Source: an uncultured Dysgonomonas sp.
Lineage (GTDB): Bacteria; Bacteroidota; Bacteroidia; Bacteroidales; Dysgonomonadaceae
Length of the DNA stretch: 64,000 nucleotides
Assembly: GCA_900556485.1 (NCBI GenBank)
Contig: USOX01000003.1
Span: forward strand, 62,001 to 126,000
Reading direction: 5' to 3'
The position numbers were made by a program, and so were the translations under genes. Position 1 is the stretch's first letter, and each line of letters starts with the position of its first letter. The notes under the pieces were generated by a model. That model had not been told where the DNA came from. It worked only from the letters and a program-made list of their open reading frames with translations, and did not search any database. Shown here piece by piece: positions 54,469-62,862 of the stretch.

Positions 54469-54503
54469 ACAGCCCTGCATTTCTAATCAAAACACAGGGC
54501 TGT
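54469..54503 (-). terminator. terminator of lipoprotein copy 2
   Basis: ACAGCCCTG and CAGGGCTGT form a 9-bp stem, followed on the minus strand by TTTATTTA. The core resembles the terminator of copy 1, as expected of a gene duplication that included the 3' region. Confidence 0.7.
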
Positions 54504-54524
54504 ATCTATTTCAAATACTATATC

Positions 54525-54905
54525 TTATTTCTTTGTATAGTAGAAGCTTTCACCATTCTCACCATTATCATCTCTGATCATTTTATTATCCGAAATAGTG
54601 TATGTTTCAGTCTCTTGTTCACCATTTTCATAATCGTAAATAAGAGTTACTTTCGGATGATCGTAAGTATATGTTCCTTCATCTGAACCATCATCTTCTT
54701 TGCCATCATAAGTTTCTGACCAAGAAGTAGTAAACGTATTCTTACTAAAAGTAATGGTTGATTTGTATACAATGCCATCATCATCGTTGTAGTGCTCCCA
54801 TGTTGTACCTTTTAATGATTTGTCATCATCGTCATCATCAGAACAAGAAGGTAATGCCAGCAATATGGCCGCGAATAAATAGATAAAAATTTTTGAAAAA
54901 TTCAT
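54525..54905 (-). CDS. small lipocalin-like lipoprotein, copy 2
   Basis: This 126-residue lipoprotein has a lipobox (LALPSC, Cys21), SDDDDDD and a beta-rich domain (LKGTTWEHYNDDDGIVYKST, FSKNTFTTSWSETYDG, GTYTYDHPKVTLIY, GESFYYTKK). It is paralogous to 53991-54365, and the two lie in tandem 159 bp apart, each with a terminator. A recent duplication is likely; the C-terminal halves have diverged more than the signal regions. Confidence 0.85.
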   Translation of the reverse strand: MNFSKIFIYLFAAILLALPSCSDDDDDDKSLKGTTWEHYNDDDGIVYKSTITFSKNTFTTSWSETYDGKEDDGSDEGTYTYDHPKVTLIYDYENGEQETETYTISDNKMIRDDNGENGESFYYTKK

Positions 54906-55574
54906 TGTTTAGTCTTTTGTAGTTTATATTAAATTATCTTCACGAAGATGTAAAGTTAGATGCATTTTATATATGTTAACATAAGAAAAATGATACATTA
55001 TTACACTTTTCTTACCAAATGAGAATAAAAAATGATTTTTGTGTGAAATATTTACCGGGGTTAGTTGTTATACTTAGAAATATTATAGCTCCGGCCACGC
55101 AGCTCTGTGTTGTTTGTGAAGTGAATCTTAGTAGTGTTTAAACAGGTAATGCGACGAATTATACTGATGTCCACAGTATATTTAAAGTGCATGTACCTTT
55201 TTTGAAGAAAAGGACAACGCAAGCAAGTAAGTAGTTGTGAAATTTATCGAAAAGAAAAAATCAAGTATCAGACTTGAAGCTGCAAAATTAAAAAAAATTA
55301 TAAAAAAAACAATCTCTAGAAGCGGAAATATGTATAAAATTGAAAAAATACTATTATATTAACAAATTAATAGCAACACATTTGTTTTTTGCTTTTATTT
55401 AATAAAGTAGAAACAGGAGCTTAAGTGAAAACTTTTGCCTCTCGCGTGAACGAAAAGCAGCCGGAATGTGTTAATATACTATCTAAGAAAAAAACAGATG
55501 GACAAAGCAGATATATAAATTTAGACTTTAACTATCTAAGATTATTAACATTCAAAAAAAAACAACAAAAAATT
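54906..55574. other. 669-bp spacer upstream of tpx
   Basis: No gene is supported. A frame is open in phase with tpx from 55425 but has no suitable start and reads as A+T-rich leader. The promoters of tpx and of lipoprotein copy 2 must lie here; I see no convincing box. Confidence 0.35.
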
Positions 55575-56075
55575 ATGTCACAAATTACTTTTAAAGGCCA
55601 GACAGTCAATATAAGTGGAAGTTTGCCGCAAGTAGGTTCTGTTGCACCGGATTTTACATTAGTAAAAAGCGATCTTTCGGAAGTTACATTGAAAGATTTA
55701 CATGGTAAAAAAGTTATATTAAATATTTTCCCTAGCCTCGATACATCAGTTTGCGCGGCATCTGTGCGTCATTTCAACAAAGATGCGACTTCGTTGCCGG
55801 GAGTGATTGTACTGGCTGTTTCGGCAGACCTTCCATTTGCTGCAGGACGTTTCTGTACTACAGAAGGAATAGAGAATGTGGCACCAGCATCGGTGTTCCG
55901 CAATCCTGAATTTGCTAAAAACTATGGTGTATTGATGACCGATGGCCCATTAAAGGGACTTTTGGCTCGTTCGGTAGTTGTTATTGGTGACGATGGTAAG
56001 GTATTGTATACCCAGCTTGTACCTGAAACAACAGAAGAGCCTAATTATGAAAAGGCTGTAGCAGCAGTTAAATAA
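55575..56075 (+). CDS. tpx: thiol peroxidase (atypical 2-Cys peroxiredoxin)
   Basis: This 166-residue protein matches Tpx along its length. MSQITFKGQTVNISG is the family start and fixes the start at 55575 rather than the open frame upstream. The peroxidatic Cys60 is in FPSLDTSVCAASVR and the resolving Cys94 in GRFCTTEGIENV. It reduces hydrogen peroxide and organic peroxides using thioredoxin. It is an ordinary housekeeping gene lying on the opposite strand inside the phage-like block. It has its own terminator. Confidence 0.96.
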   Translation: MSQITFKGQTVNISGSLPQVGSVAPDFTLVKSDLSEVTLKDLHGKKVILNIFPSLDTSVCAASVRHFNKDATSLPGVIVLAVSADLPFAAGRFCTTEGIENVAPASVFRNPEFAKNYGVLMTDGPLKGLLARSVVVIGDDGKVLYTQLVPETTEEPNYEKAVAAVK

Positions 56076-56100
56076 TTGCATTAATATATTATCGTTATTC

Positions 56101-56142
56101 AAAAGAGAGGCTCCACAAATTATTGCGGAGCCTCTTTTCTTT
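56101..56142 (+). terminator. terminator of tpx
   Basis: AGAGGCTCC and GGAGCCTCT form the stem core, extended by A and T tracts and followed by TTTTCTTTTTC. Confidence 0.85.
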
Positions 56143-56206
56143 TTCAACTGAATTAGTAGCTCAGTTTAAAGCTTTTGTGATACGGATACGTTTCTAATCA
56201 AGTATA

Positions 56207-56401
56207 TTATTTCTTGTTATTACGAAACTTATCTTTGATATCCTCTGCCTTGTTTTTGATAGTTTCTTTTGCTTTGCTTGCTCCTATTGCCGCATCGTGT
56301 TTCGCATTATCGATGCCTTTTTTAACTCTTTCTTCGCCTCTTTCCATCTTACCTTGCAAAGAATTTTTAGCTTTCTGATTTTCTTTTCTGTTATTTTCCA
56401 T
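56207..56401 (-). CDS. small charged helical protein (CsbD-like style)
   Basis: This 64-residue protein is almost wholly charged and helical (GKMERGEERVKKGIDNAKHD, ASKAKETIKNKAEDIKDKF), with no hydrophobic core or signal peptide. It resembles CsbD-type or LEA-like stress proteins in style but lacks a firm family motif. It is likely real because it sits alone with a normal start; the function is unknown. Confidence 0.6.
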   Translation of the reverse strand: MENNRKENQKAKNSLQGKMERGEERVKKGIDNAKHDAAIGASKAKETIKNKAEDIKDKFRNNKK

Positions 56402-56739
56402 AACTGTAGGTTTTTTAAATTAATATTCCCCCCACCTGTACTAATTATCTAATACAGAATACATAACAAATCATTTCCTGATTTTGATTACGGATTTATA
56501 ATTAATTAATCTTTATAAACAGTTATAGCAGGCTCTGGTCTCTCCTATCCATATTCACCCTTCCCTCTTTTCATGAATGAGGAATTAAGAATGAAAAATG
56601 AAGAATGAAAAATGAAGAATGAAAAATGAAGAATGAAAAATGAAGAATGAAAAATGAAGAATGAATAATTAATTTTTTAGAAAATAACAAATAAGAAAAA
56701 TATATTCGTTTACAAAGACTTATTATTCATTTTTCATTC
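56402..56739. repeat. spacer with a GAAGAATGAAAAAT tandem tract and inverse arm
   Basis: A 14-bp unit (ATGAAGAATGAAAA) is repeated four to five times at about 56590-56670. Its inverse (TATTCATTTTTCATTCTT) lies at 56721-56754 and overlaps the last codons of the portal gene. A similar arm ends the gene at 51806. The rest of the spacer is plain A+T-rich DNA. Confidence 0.8.
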
Positions 56740-57816
56740 TTAATTCTTCATTAATTGATCTATATCCAGATCTTCTATCTCGAGCTTTTTATAGCCATTA
56801 TTGATACAGAAAAGGCTTAGCGTATCGAGTATTTTGCGTCGCAGTTGATGAATAACTGTCTTGTTGTAAAGAACAAACGAATTGATTATCTCGTTGGCAT
56901 TACCACTCAGGTTGCCCGATCCCGACAATCCTGCTAAAGTAGGCGATGTGAGGCGGTGAGCCGATATAATTTTCTGGAAAATAATCTCATCCACATTGTT
57001 GTAAAGATCGGCATTGTTGCTGGCGGTATAAGAGGTTACTACAGGTTTTACCTCCTGACTCTCACCCCAAAGCACTACAATGCTGTTAGCCCCATTGGTG
57101 CCCGCATAGCTATTTTCTATATCGTACTGAAACTGAGCTTTTTGCTCTTCTGCCGGATTGCTGGGCATGGTGATAATGGTAGAAGGCACAAAGCCGTTGT
57201 TGATGGAATTGCGGTAGAATTTACCTAACAATCCGTCTGCTTCGATATAATTCAGAGCTGAATAATATTGAGGCACAGGGTAATAATCGAGATTTGGTTC
57301 ATAATCTTTGTAGTAGTAAAGATAAGGAACTCCTTTCTGCATCTCCTCCGATCCATAGGCTTTTATCTCCACAGGAGCATATTTACCATAAGTCTTGCGC
57401 CAGTCGTTAGAGAGGTAAAAGCTCAGGTTAGTACCGAACTCATTCACTTTTCCAACCCTTATTTTACTGAAATCGGTATGATAGAGGCTTACCGTTTTAC
57501 CGTTCTCGTTGAGTATCACCTGAAAACAGTAGCCTCCGAAGGTGACATAGTCTTTTGTAATTTTTTCTATCAGCGAATCCCAATCGTCGTTCGGGTTAGG
57601 CTGTCCGTAGTAATTTCCCTCACGGAGTCCCGAACCACAGATATAAGTCACTTTGTTTTCGATAACGGCTTTATTGATAGCCGATTCGCTGTTCAGTTCG
57701 ATAATATGCTGGGGCAACAGGTTGTCTTTACCGTAATTGATCCAGCCTTTTGTATTTTTCGAAAATGTGGGGTACGATTGTACCGCCTGAGATAGTTTTA
57801 TCACTGCATAATTCAT
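56740..57816 (-). CDS. phage portal protein
   Basis: This 358-residue protein matches Bacteroidetes phage portal proteins. Its N-terminus carries WINYGKDNLLPQHIIELNSES followed by AINKAVIENKVTYICGSGL, the classic portal start. FGGYCFQVILNENGKTVSLYHTD comes next, and the late block IFQKIISAHRLTSPTLAGLSGSGNLSGNANEI forms the portal wing or stem region. Portals form the ring through which DNA enters the capsid. No terminase or capsid gene lies beside it. The frame is intact, but its last three codons come from a repeat arm, so the original C-terminus may have been altered. Confidence 0.85.
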   Translation of the reverse strand: MNYAVIKLSQAVQSYPTFSKNTKGWINYGKDNLLPQHIIELNSESAINKAVIENKVTYICGSGLREGNYYGQPNPNDDWDSLIEKITKDYVTFGGYCFQVILNENGKTVSLYHTDFSKIRVGKVNEFGTNLSFYLSNDWRKTYGKYAPVEIKAYGSEEMQKGVPYLYYYKDYEPNLDYYPVPQYYSALNYIEADGLLGKFYRNSINNGFVPSTIITMPSNPAEEQKAQFQYDIENSYAGTNGANSIVVLWGESQEVKPVVTSYTASNNADLYNNVDEIIFQKIISAHRLTSPTLAGLSGSGNLSGNANEIINSFVLYNKTVIHQLRRKILDTLSLFCINNGYKKLEIEDLDIDQLMKN

Positions 57817-57884
57817 ATTTCTTCTGCTTTTTTTGAAGTTTTTTATGCATAGATAAACTACGATGAAATTAATAATGAAAAATT

Positions 57885-57999
57885 AAGAGTCAATGTGCCA
57901 ATGAAAAGATATGCCAATATGCTAATGGTGCAAAGCAGATAAAAATTACTCGTATCTCATTGGCAATTGGCACATTGGCATATCGGCATATTAGCTAAT
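57885..57999. repeat. intergenic word-repeat palindrome (GCCAATATGC type)
   Basis: Words such as ATGTGCCAATG, ATATGCCAATATGC and GGCACATTGGCATAT recur in both orientations, left arm about 57891-57930 and right arm about 57960-57999. It has the same build as the other word-repeat palindromes but different words. Confidence 0.65.
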
Positions 58000-58000
58000 T

Positions 58001-58309
58001 TCATTTTTCATTACTTTGTGCTTTTTGCAATGCGGGATCTACGTCCAGAAACCATTCTACAAGCTTACCATCCAGAAAATGAAGCATATACATATTTACA
58101 CTCATGCTAGGTGTGTATTTCCAGACATCGAGCGTGCCTTCCGGCGTTTTGATTGCCCTCATCACATCGTAAGAATCGCCCAAAATAGACGTAACTTCTT
58201 TTTTGGTCATACCTATTTCGATCTTTCTCATTTTCGAACCCAGATTGGCAGTTCCACATGCAGTCAGGGTACACGCAAGGAGTAGTATAAAACAGAATTT
58301 TTGTATCAT
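58001..58309 (-). CDS. SmpA/OmlA(BamE)-domain lipoprotein
   Basis: This 102-residue lipoprotein (lipobox CTLTAC, Cys18) has the SmpA/OmlA fold pattern: KIEIGMTKKEVTSILGDSYDVMRA, a strand with DVWKYTPS, then LHFLDGKLVEWF. Related domains occur in BamE, which helps fold outer-membrane proteins, and in many small lipoproteins of other roles. The fit is by domain only; a true BamE role is not shown. Confidence 0.85.
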   Translation of the reverse strand: MIQKFCFILLLACTLTACGTANLGSKMRKIEIGMTKKEVTSILGDSYDVMRAIKTPEGTLDVWKYTPSMSVNMYMLHFLDGKLVEWFLDVDPALQKAQSNEK

Positions 58310-58632
58310 AGTGTTTTAGTTTAAAAGTTGACGAGTTTACAAGTTTACGAGATACAAGTTGATAAACCGCTTTTTTATACCTCATATTTTATCCATTCGT
58401 CAACCATATTAATCCGTTTAGGGATACGAAGATAAGAATTTTCGTGTATAGTAAGGTGTATCATAGTCTGTATCTTTTCGGATACGCATCGGACAACACG
58501 AATAATACACTCTCCGATACACATACCGATACCTATACTAAAGACTAAACAAAACAAGACTAAAAGAAAATATCTAAAAGAAATTTTCGGAGGTTGTGAA
58601 GAAGGCGTTACGAAAAAAAAAGAAGTTTATCT
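58310..58632. other. 323-bp spacer with a word-repeat tract
   Basis: No gene is visible. At about 58320-58370 the words AAGTTGACGAG, TTTACAAG and TTTACGAG recur about every 9-10 bp, like one arm of the word-repeat palindromes; I see no matching inverse arm. Confidence 0.45.
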
Positions 58633-58662
58633 ATGCTGAAAAAACAACCTAAAACCACGATT

Positions 58663-59169
58663 ATGAGCGAATTTATACAACTTCCGTTAATCAGCGAAAA
58701 GCTTTTCAAACAACACTCTCCGGTTACTTCAAACACCGATATCAGCGAATTTGTGCCCTACATCGGCATTGCACAGGAACTGCACATAGCCCCTTTGCTG
58801 GGCGAAGCATTGATGGCTGAAATTCGTCAGCAAGTATCAGAAAATAAGCTCAGTACGACCAACAGTGATCTGATACTCAAGATTGCTCCGGCTCTTTCGT
58901 TTTACGCTGTCTATCAGGCTTTGCCATTCCACTGGGCAACCATCGTGAACAAGGGTATCACCATCCGCGAAAGTGAAAACAGCAAAGGGGTGGACATCAA
59001 AGACCTGGCACAACTCCGCCAATGGATAAAAAACGATGCCGATGTACTGAAACAGCAGCTCCGCGACTTTCTCTCGCGCTGCAAGGCAAATTATCCGCTT
59101 TGGATAGAAGGGGATGGTTGTGGGGAAGTAAAAAAATTTGATACAGGATTTTATTTTCGGAAAGAGTGA
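58663..59169 (+). CDS. phage head-completion type protein (DUF6712-like)
   Basis: The likely start is the ATG at 58663 (MSEFIQLPL); the one 30 bp upstream adds only a Lys-rich stretch. The 168-residue product resembles DUF6712-type proteins near portal genes in Bacteroidetes phages: NTDISEFVPYIGIAQELHIAPLLGEALMAEI near the N-terminus and LKIAPALSFYAVYQALPFHWATIVNKGITIRES in the middle. RDFLSRCKANYPLW lies near the end. It is transcribed away from the portal gene, an odd arrangement for an active prophage. Confidence 0.75.
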   Translation: MSEFIQLPLISEKLFKQHSPVTSNTDISEFVPYIGIAQELHIAPLLGEALMAEIRQQVSENKLSTTNSDLILKIAPALSFYAVYQALPFHWATIVNKGITIRESENSKGVDIKDLAQLRQWIKNDADVLKQQLRDFLSRCKANYPLWIEGDGCGEVKKFDTGFYFRKE

Positions 59170-59243
59170 AGCTTCTCTATTCCTCCCACTTCTAAACAAA
59201 ACCTCCAAAGTGGTTGTTCTTAAAGGTATATAAGTTAAAATGA

Positions 59244-60293
59244 ATGAATATGAAAGTTATTAGAGTTCTGAGTCTGTCACTATTGTTCTTCTTAACAGTA
59301 CATACTACCATCGAGGCATGTACCAGAGTTGTTTATCAAGGACCAAACAATACTATCCTGACAGCGCGTTCGATGGATTGGAAAGAAGATATCCGCAGCA
59401 ACATCTGGATTTTTCCGCGAGGTATGGAACGCAATGGAGAAATAGGCAAAAACCCACTTAAATGGACATCGAAGTACGGAAGTGTGATTACTTCGGCATA
59501 CGACATCAGCAGTACCGATGGCATGAATGAAAAAGGGCTTGTAGCTAATCTCTTATGGCTTGCCGAATCGTCTTACCCTGAATGGGATGGTAAGAAGCCC
59601 GGCTTAACTATTGCTGCATGGGTTCAGTATGTACTCGACAATTTTGCAACTGTCAACGAAGCGGTTTCGTTTATCGAAAAAGGCACTTTCGAGGTGGTTT
59701 CTGATATGATGCCTGATGGTTCGCGTATGGCAACCCTCCACCTTTCTATCTCGGATGCATCGGGTGATAACGCCATATTCGAATATATCGACGGCAAGTT
59801 AAAAATCCACCACGACCGCTCGTATCAGGTAATGACAAATTCACCTATATTCGAAAAGCAGCTTGCGCTGGACGATTATTGGAAAAACATAGGAGGCCTT
59901 ACATTTCTGCCCGGAACCAACCGTGCCGCCGACCGCTTTGTGAGGGCTTCGTACTATATCAATGTTATCCCTAAAGTGGAAGATGCACGTACTGCTGTTG
60001 CAAGCGTTTTCAGTGTGATACGCAATACTTCGGTACCTTTTGGAATAAGTACTCCAAACGAACCAAATATTTCATCTACACGATGGAGAACGGTTTCGGA
60101 TCAGAAAAATAAAGTATACTACTTCGAATCGGCACTTTATCCGAATGTGTTTTGGGTAGACTTCAAAGATGTTGATTTTTCGAAAAATGCATCTGTAAAA
60201 ATGCTGGATATGGTAGGCGGAAATACGTATAACGGAAATACTACTGATAAATTCATTGAGGCTAAGGCTTTTAAATTTCAGGGTATAGAATAA
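59244..60293 (+). CDS. secreted choloylglycine-hydrolase family amidohydrolase
   Basis: This 349-residue Ntn-type hydrolase has a signal peptide (about 1-25, ending TTIEA) whose removal would expose the nucleophile Cys26 (EACTRVVYQG). Other family blocks are TARSMDWKEDIRSNIWIFPRG, SSTDGMNEKGLVANLLWL, GDNAIFEYIDGKLKIHHDRSYQVMTNSP and NRAADRFVRASYY, with the catalytic Arg. The family includes bile-salt hydrolase, penicillin V acylase and related amidases. Bile-salt activity is not certain. It may act on N-acyl amides. An internal start at 59250 is equally possible. Confidence 0.9.
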   Translation: MNMKVIRVLSLSLLFFLTVHTTIEACTRVVYQGPNNTILTARSMDWKEDIRSNIWIFPRGMERNGEIGKNPLKWTSKYGSVITSAYDISSTDGMNEKGLVANLLWLAESSYPEWDGKKPGLTIAAWVQYVLDNFATVNEAVSFIEKGTFEVVSDMMPDGSRMATLHLSISDASGDNAIFEYIDGKLKIHHDRSYQVMTNSPIFEKQLALDDYWKNIGGLTFLPGTNRAADRFVRASYYINVIPKVEDARTAVASVFSVIRNTSVPFGISTPNEPNISSTRWRTVSDQKNKVYYFESALYPNVFWVDFKDVDFSKNASVKMLDMVGGNTYNGNTTDKFIEAKAFKFQGIE

Positions 60294-60302
60294 TTTTTTG
60301 TT

Positions 60303-60441
60303 TTAACCACGGAGTAAAAGGAGTTTCACGGAGTTTTTAATATTTTGCAATCAAAAAAATATGTATTTCTGAAAAAGAAACTATTTGAATTTTGCATTAT
60401 ATATAAGTACTCCGTGAAACTCCTTATTACTCTGTGGTTAA
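60303..60441. repeat. intergenic word-repeat palindrome (CACGGAGT type)
   Basis: Left arm 60303-60334 (TTAACCACGGAGTAAAAGGA...) is the near-perfect inverse of right arm 60409-60441 (...ATTACTCTGTGGTTAA), with 74 bp of unrelated DNA between. The word (C)ACGGAGT recurs within each arm. It fills the gap after the amidohydrolase gene. Confidence 0.8.
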
Positions 60442-60621
60442 GAATCTAAATAGTTTTTATTATATAAAATTACAAGTCGTTAAAACTCTATAATATTTTT
60501 ATCCATTCTTTCACTTTTCTTTTTTATTCCTAAATTTGTGTCAGGTAAAAAAAGAGATTTAACATCTTCTATTTCCTCCTCGGTTGTTTTTTAACAACTA
60601 TATTATGATAAAATAAATAAG

Positions 60622-61143
60622 ATGAAAAGAATCTTTCTGATAGGATATATGGGGGCGGGAAAGACGACAGCCGGACGTGAGTTGGCAAAAACCCTTAACC
60701 TCGAATTTGTAGACCTTGACCATTTTATTCAGGCACGCTACCAGAAAACTGTAAGCCAGCTTTTTCAGGATTCGGGCGAGGAAGAATTCCGCAGCATCGA
60801 GAAAAATATACTCAAAGAGGTGGGCGAGTTCGAAAATGTAATCATATCTACCGGAGGAGGCACGCCCTGCTTTTTCGATAATATGGAATACATGAACAGC
60901 GTAGGCACTACAGTCTATCTGAAAGCCTCACCCAAAGCCTTATCCGAAAGACTAAACACATGCAAGGAAAAACGTCCGCTGATAAAAGATAAGAATGAAG
61001 AAGAGCTTTTCCGGTTTGTAACCGAAAGCCTGCTAAAACGCGAACCTTTCTATTCGCAGGCAAAGGTCATTTTTGAGATGGAAGAATTGATTAACCGTGA
61101 AGACGTAAATAAATATATTCAGCAATTAATTAAGGTATTATGA
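60622..61143 (+). CDS. aroK: shikimate kinase
   Basis: This 173-residue P-loop kinase has Walker A GYMGAGKTTAGRELA (residues 8-15), FVDLDHFIQARYQKTVSQLF with the substrate Asp, GEEEFRSIEKNIL, STGGGTPCF and a lid KEKRPLIKD. It phosphorylates shikimate in the chorismate route to aromatic amino acids. Its stop overlaps the ATG of the protease gene by 4 bp, so the pair is translated together, an unusual partner for aroK. Confidence 0.96.
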   Translation: MKRIFLIGYMGAGKTTAGRELAKTLNLEFVDLDHFIQARYQKTVSQLFQDSGEEEFRSIEKNILKEVGEFENVIISTGGGTPCFFDNMEYMNSVGTTVYLKASPKALSERLNTCKEKRPLIKDKNEEELFRFVTESLLKREPFYSQAKVIFEMEELINREDVNKYIQQLIKVL

Positions 61144-62756
61144 ATTTAAAATTTTTGAAAGGCTTTGTTGCAAGCATTGCCATATTGGTTTTCAGCATTC
61201 CGGCTATTGCCCAGAAACTCCAATATAAGATGGAAGACAACAAAGAAAAAATATCTTTGATTATAACCCATAAAAAAACAAAACTCACTAAATCGGAAGT
61301 CGAAAATGCCCGCAGGGGACACCCGCTTCCCGAAGCCTACCTGTATCCGTTGGATATAAAAATGGACACAGTGGGTACACACAGCACGTTGCCTACAGGC
61401 GAAAACATCTGGAAACTGGTAATAAATGTACCCGATGCCAAAGGATTCTTTGTAGGATTGGATGATTTTTATTTACCCAAAGGTGCAGAATTGTTTGTAT
61501 ATAGAGAAAACGACTTTAGAAATGCCGTTGTATTTATGAACGAGGATAATCCCAAAGGAGGCCCTTATTCGATAGAAGACTTATCGGGCGACAATGTGGT
61601 GCTCGAATATGTATCTTCGCCGGGCATAAACGAAAAACCGCGTATCCACCTCAAAGACATCGGATACAAGTATGCTACAGGTACCTCAGACCTCACCTAT
61701 TTTAATCAGGCAGAGAATGCCTGTATGATAAATATCAATTGTCCAAAGGGTTACTACTGGCAAAACCAGAAAAAAGGGATTGTGCAAATGCGGACAAGGA
61801 CTTCGAACGGCACATACAGATGTTCGGGCAGTTTGATCAATAATTCGGGAAAAGACAAAACTCCTTATCTGCTGACTGCTGCACACTGCTTTGAGAAAGC
61901 AACTCAGGCGGAAGCAGAAGCAACCGATTATATTTTCGAATACGAAGCTCCGGGATGTGAAATAGAACGTCCGACATATAAATTCCACAGAGGATCGCAA
62001 CTATTGGTTAACAGTCCGTTAGAGGGAGGCAGTGATGGCTCGTTACTAAAATTAACGCCTAATATCCCGGACGACTGGGATGTTTATTATAATGGATGGA
62101 ACCGCGAAAACGAAACTACGGACATGAGCGACGGCGCGGTGATACATCATCCTCTGGGCGACGTAAAGAAGATATCTTTTTACAATAAATATCTGTTATC
62201 GGGGAACTGGGAGGACGAGCGACTGAATCCTGATGCTGCACACTGGATAGCATACTATTCGGAAGGAGTGACGGAAGGAGGCTCTTCGGGTAGCCCTCTT
62301 TTCGACAAAAACGGGCTTATTGTAGGTACTCTGTCGGGTGGCGACAGCAAATGTACAAAACCCAATGGTGAAGATTATTACGGCAAAATGTGGTATCACT
62401 GGGATAAAGGTTCAAATACAAGCTGGCATATGAAGAGCTATCTTGACCCTGCAAACACAGGAGCAACCAAACTGGAAGGATTGAGTAATCTGGATGGCGA
62501 AAAGCCTGCACAGCCAAGCGAAAAGCCTGAATTCAGAACCTATTTTGAAGACCAGAACCTGACAATTGCCTCCAAAGACCGTATAAAAAAGATTACAATA
62601 TCCGACCTTTCGGGACAGGTGGCATACCGCAAGGATAAAAACCTGGATACAACGGAAGCAACAATCAATACTTATGGCTGGGGAAGAGGTGTATATGTGA
62701 TTATAATCAGCACCGAAAACCGCTCAAATAAGTCGATAAAGATTTTTAAACCATAA
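61140..62756 (+). CDS. secreted trypsin-fold serine protease with type IX sorting domain
   Basis: This 538-residue protein has a signal peptide (1-24, ending PAIAQ), an N-terminal pro-region (to about 190), a lysyl-endopeptidase-like trypsin-fold domain and a C-terminal domain. The triad is visible: His249 (LTAAHCF), Asp299 (GGSDGSLLKL) and Ser383 (EGGSSGSPLF). Cys pairs lie at about 195/201 and 228/250/273. The end, VIIISTENRSNKSIKIFKP, is a typical type A type IX secretion sorting domain. It should be exported to the surface or medium. It is translationally coupled to aroK. Confidence 0.9.
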   Translation: MNLKFLKGFVASIAILVFSIPAIAQKLQYKMEDNKEKISLIITHKKTKLTKSEVENARRGHPLPEAYLYPLDIKMDTVGTHSTLPTGENIWKLVINVPDAKGFFVGLDDFYLPKGAELFVYRENDFRNAVVFMNEDNPKGGPYSIEDLSGDNVVLEYVSSPGINEKPRIHLKDIGYKYATGTSDLTYFNQAENACMININCPKGYYWQNQKKGIVQMRTRTSNGTYRCSGSLINNSGKDKTPYLLTAAHCFEKATQAEAEATDYIFEYEAPGCEIERPTYKFHRGSQLLVNSPLEGGSDGSLLKLTPNIPDDWDVYYNGWNRENETTDMSDGAVIHHPLGDVKKISFYNKYLLSGNWEDERLNPDAAHWIAYYSEGVTEGGSSGSPLFDKNGLIVGTLSGGDSKCTKPNGEDYYGKMWYHWDKGSNTSWHMKSYLDPANTGATKLEGLSNLDGEKPAQPSEKPEFRTYFEDQNLTIASKDRIKKITISDLSGQVAYRKDKNLDTTEATINTYGWGRGVYVIIISTENRSNKSIKIFKP

Positions 62757-62762
62757 TATTTG

Positions 62763-62855
62763 TTTCAAGATTTCAGGTTTCAAAATTTCAAAATATTTAT
62801 AACAATATCTGCGTCAGCAAAATCTTGAAACCTGAAATCTTGAAATCTTGAAACT
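62763..62855. repeat. intergenic word-repeat palindrome (CTTGAAATC type)
   Basis: Left arm about 62764-62792 (TTTCAAGATTTCAGGTTTCA) and right arm about 62822-62855 (CTTGAAACCTGAAATCTTGA) are imperfect inverses. The word CTTGAAAT/C recurs about every 9-10 bp. It ends 8 bp before radA. Confidence 0.75.
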
Positions 62856-62862
62856 CTCATAA

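Noticed and set aside
55425..55574. N-terminal extension of tpx
   Set aside because: The thiol peroxidase family starts at MSQITFKG; upstream codons are A+T-rich leader and add nothing conserved.
56590..56670. GAAGAATGAAAAAT tract as a CRISPR or coding repeat
   Set aside because: The 14-bp unit is continuous with no spacers and lies in a spacer with stop codons; it is a simple tandem tract.
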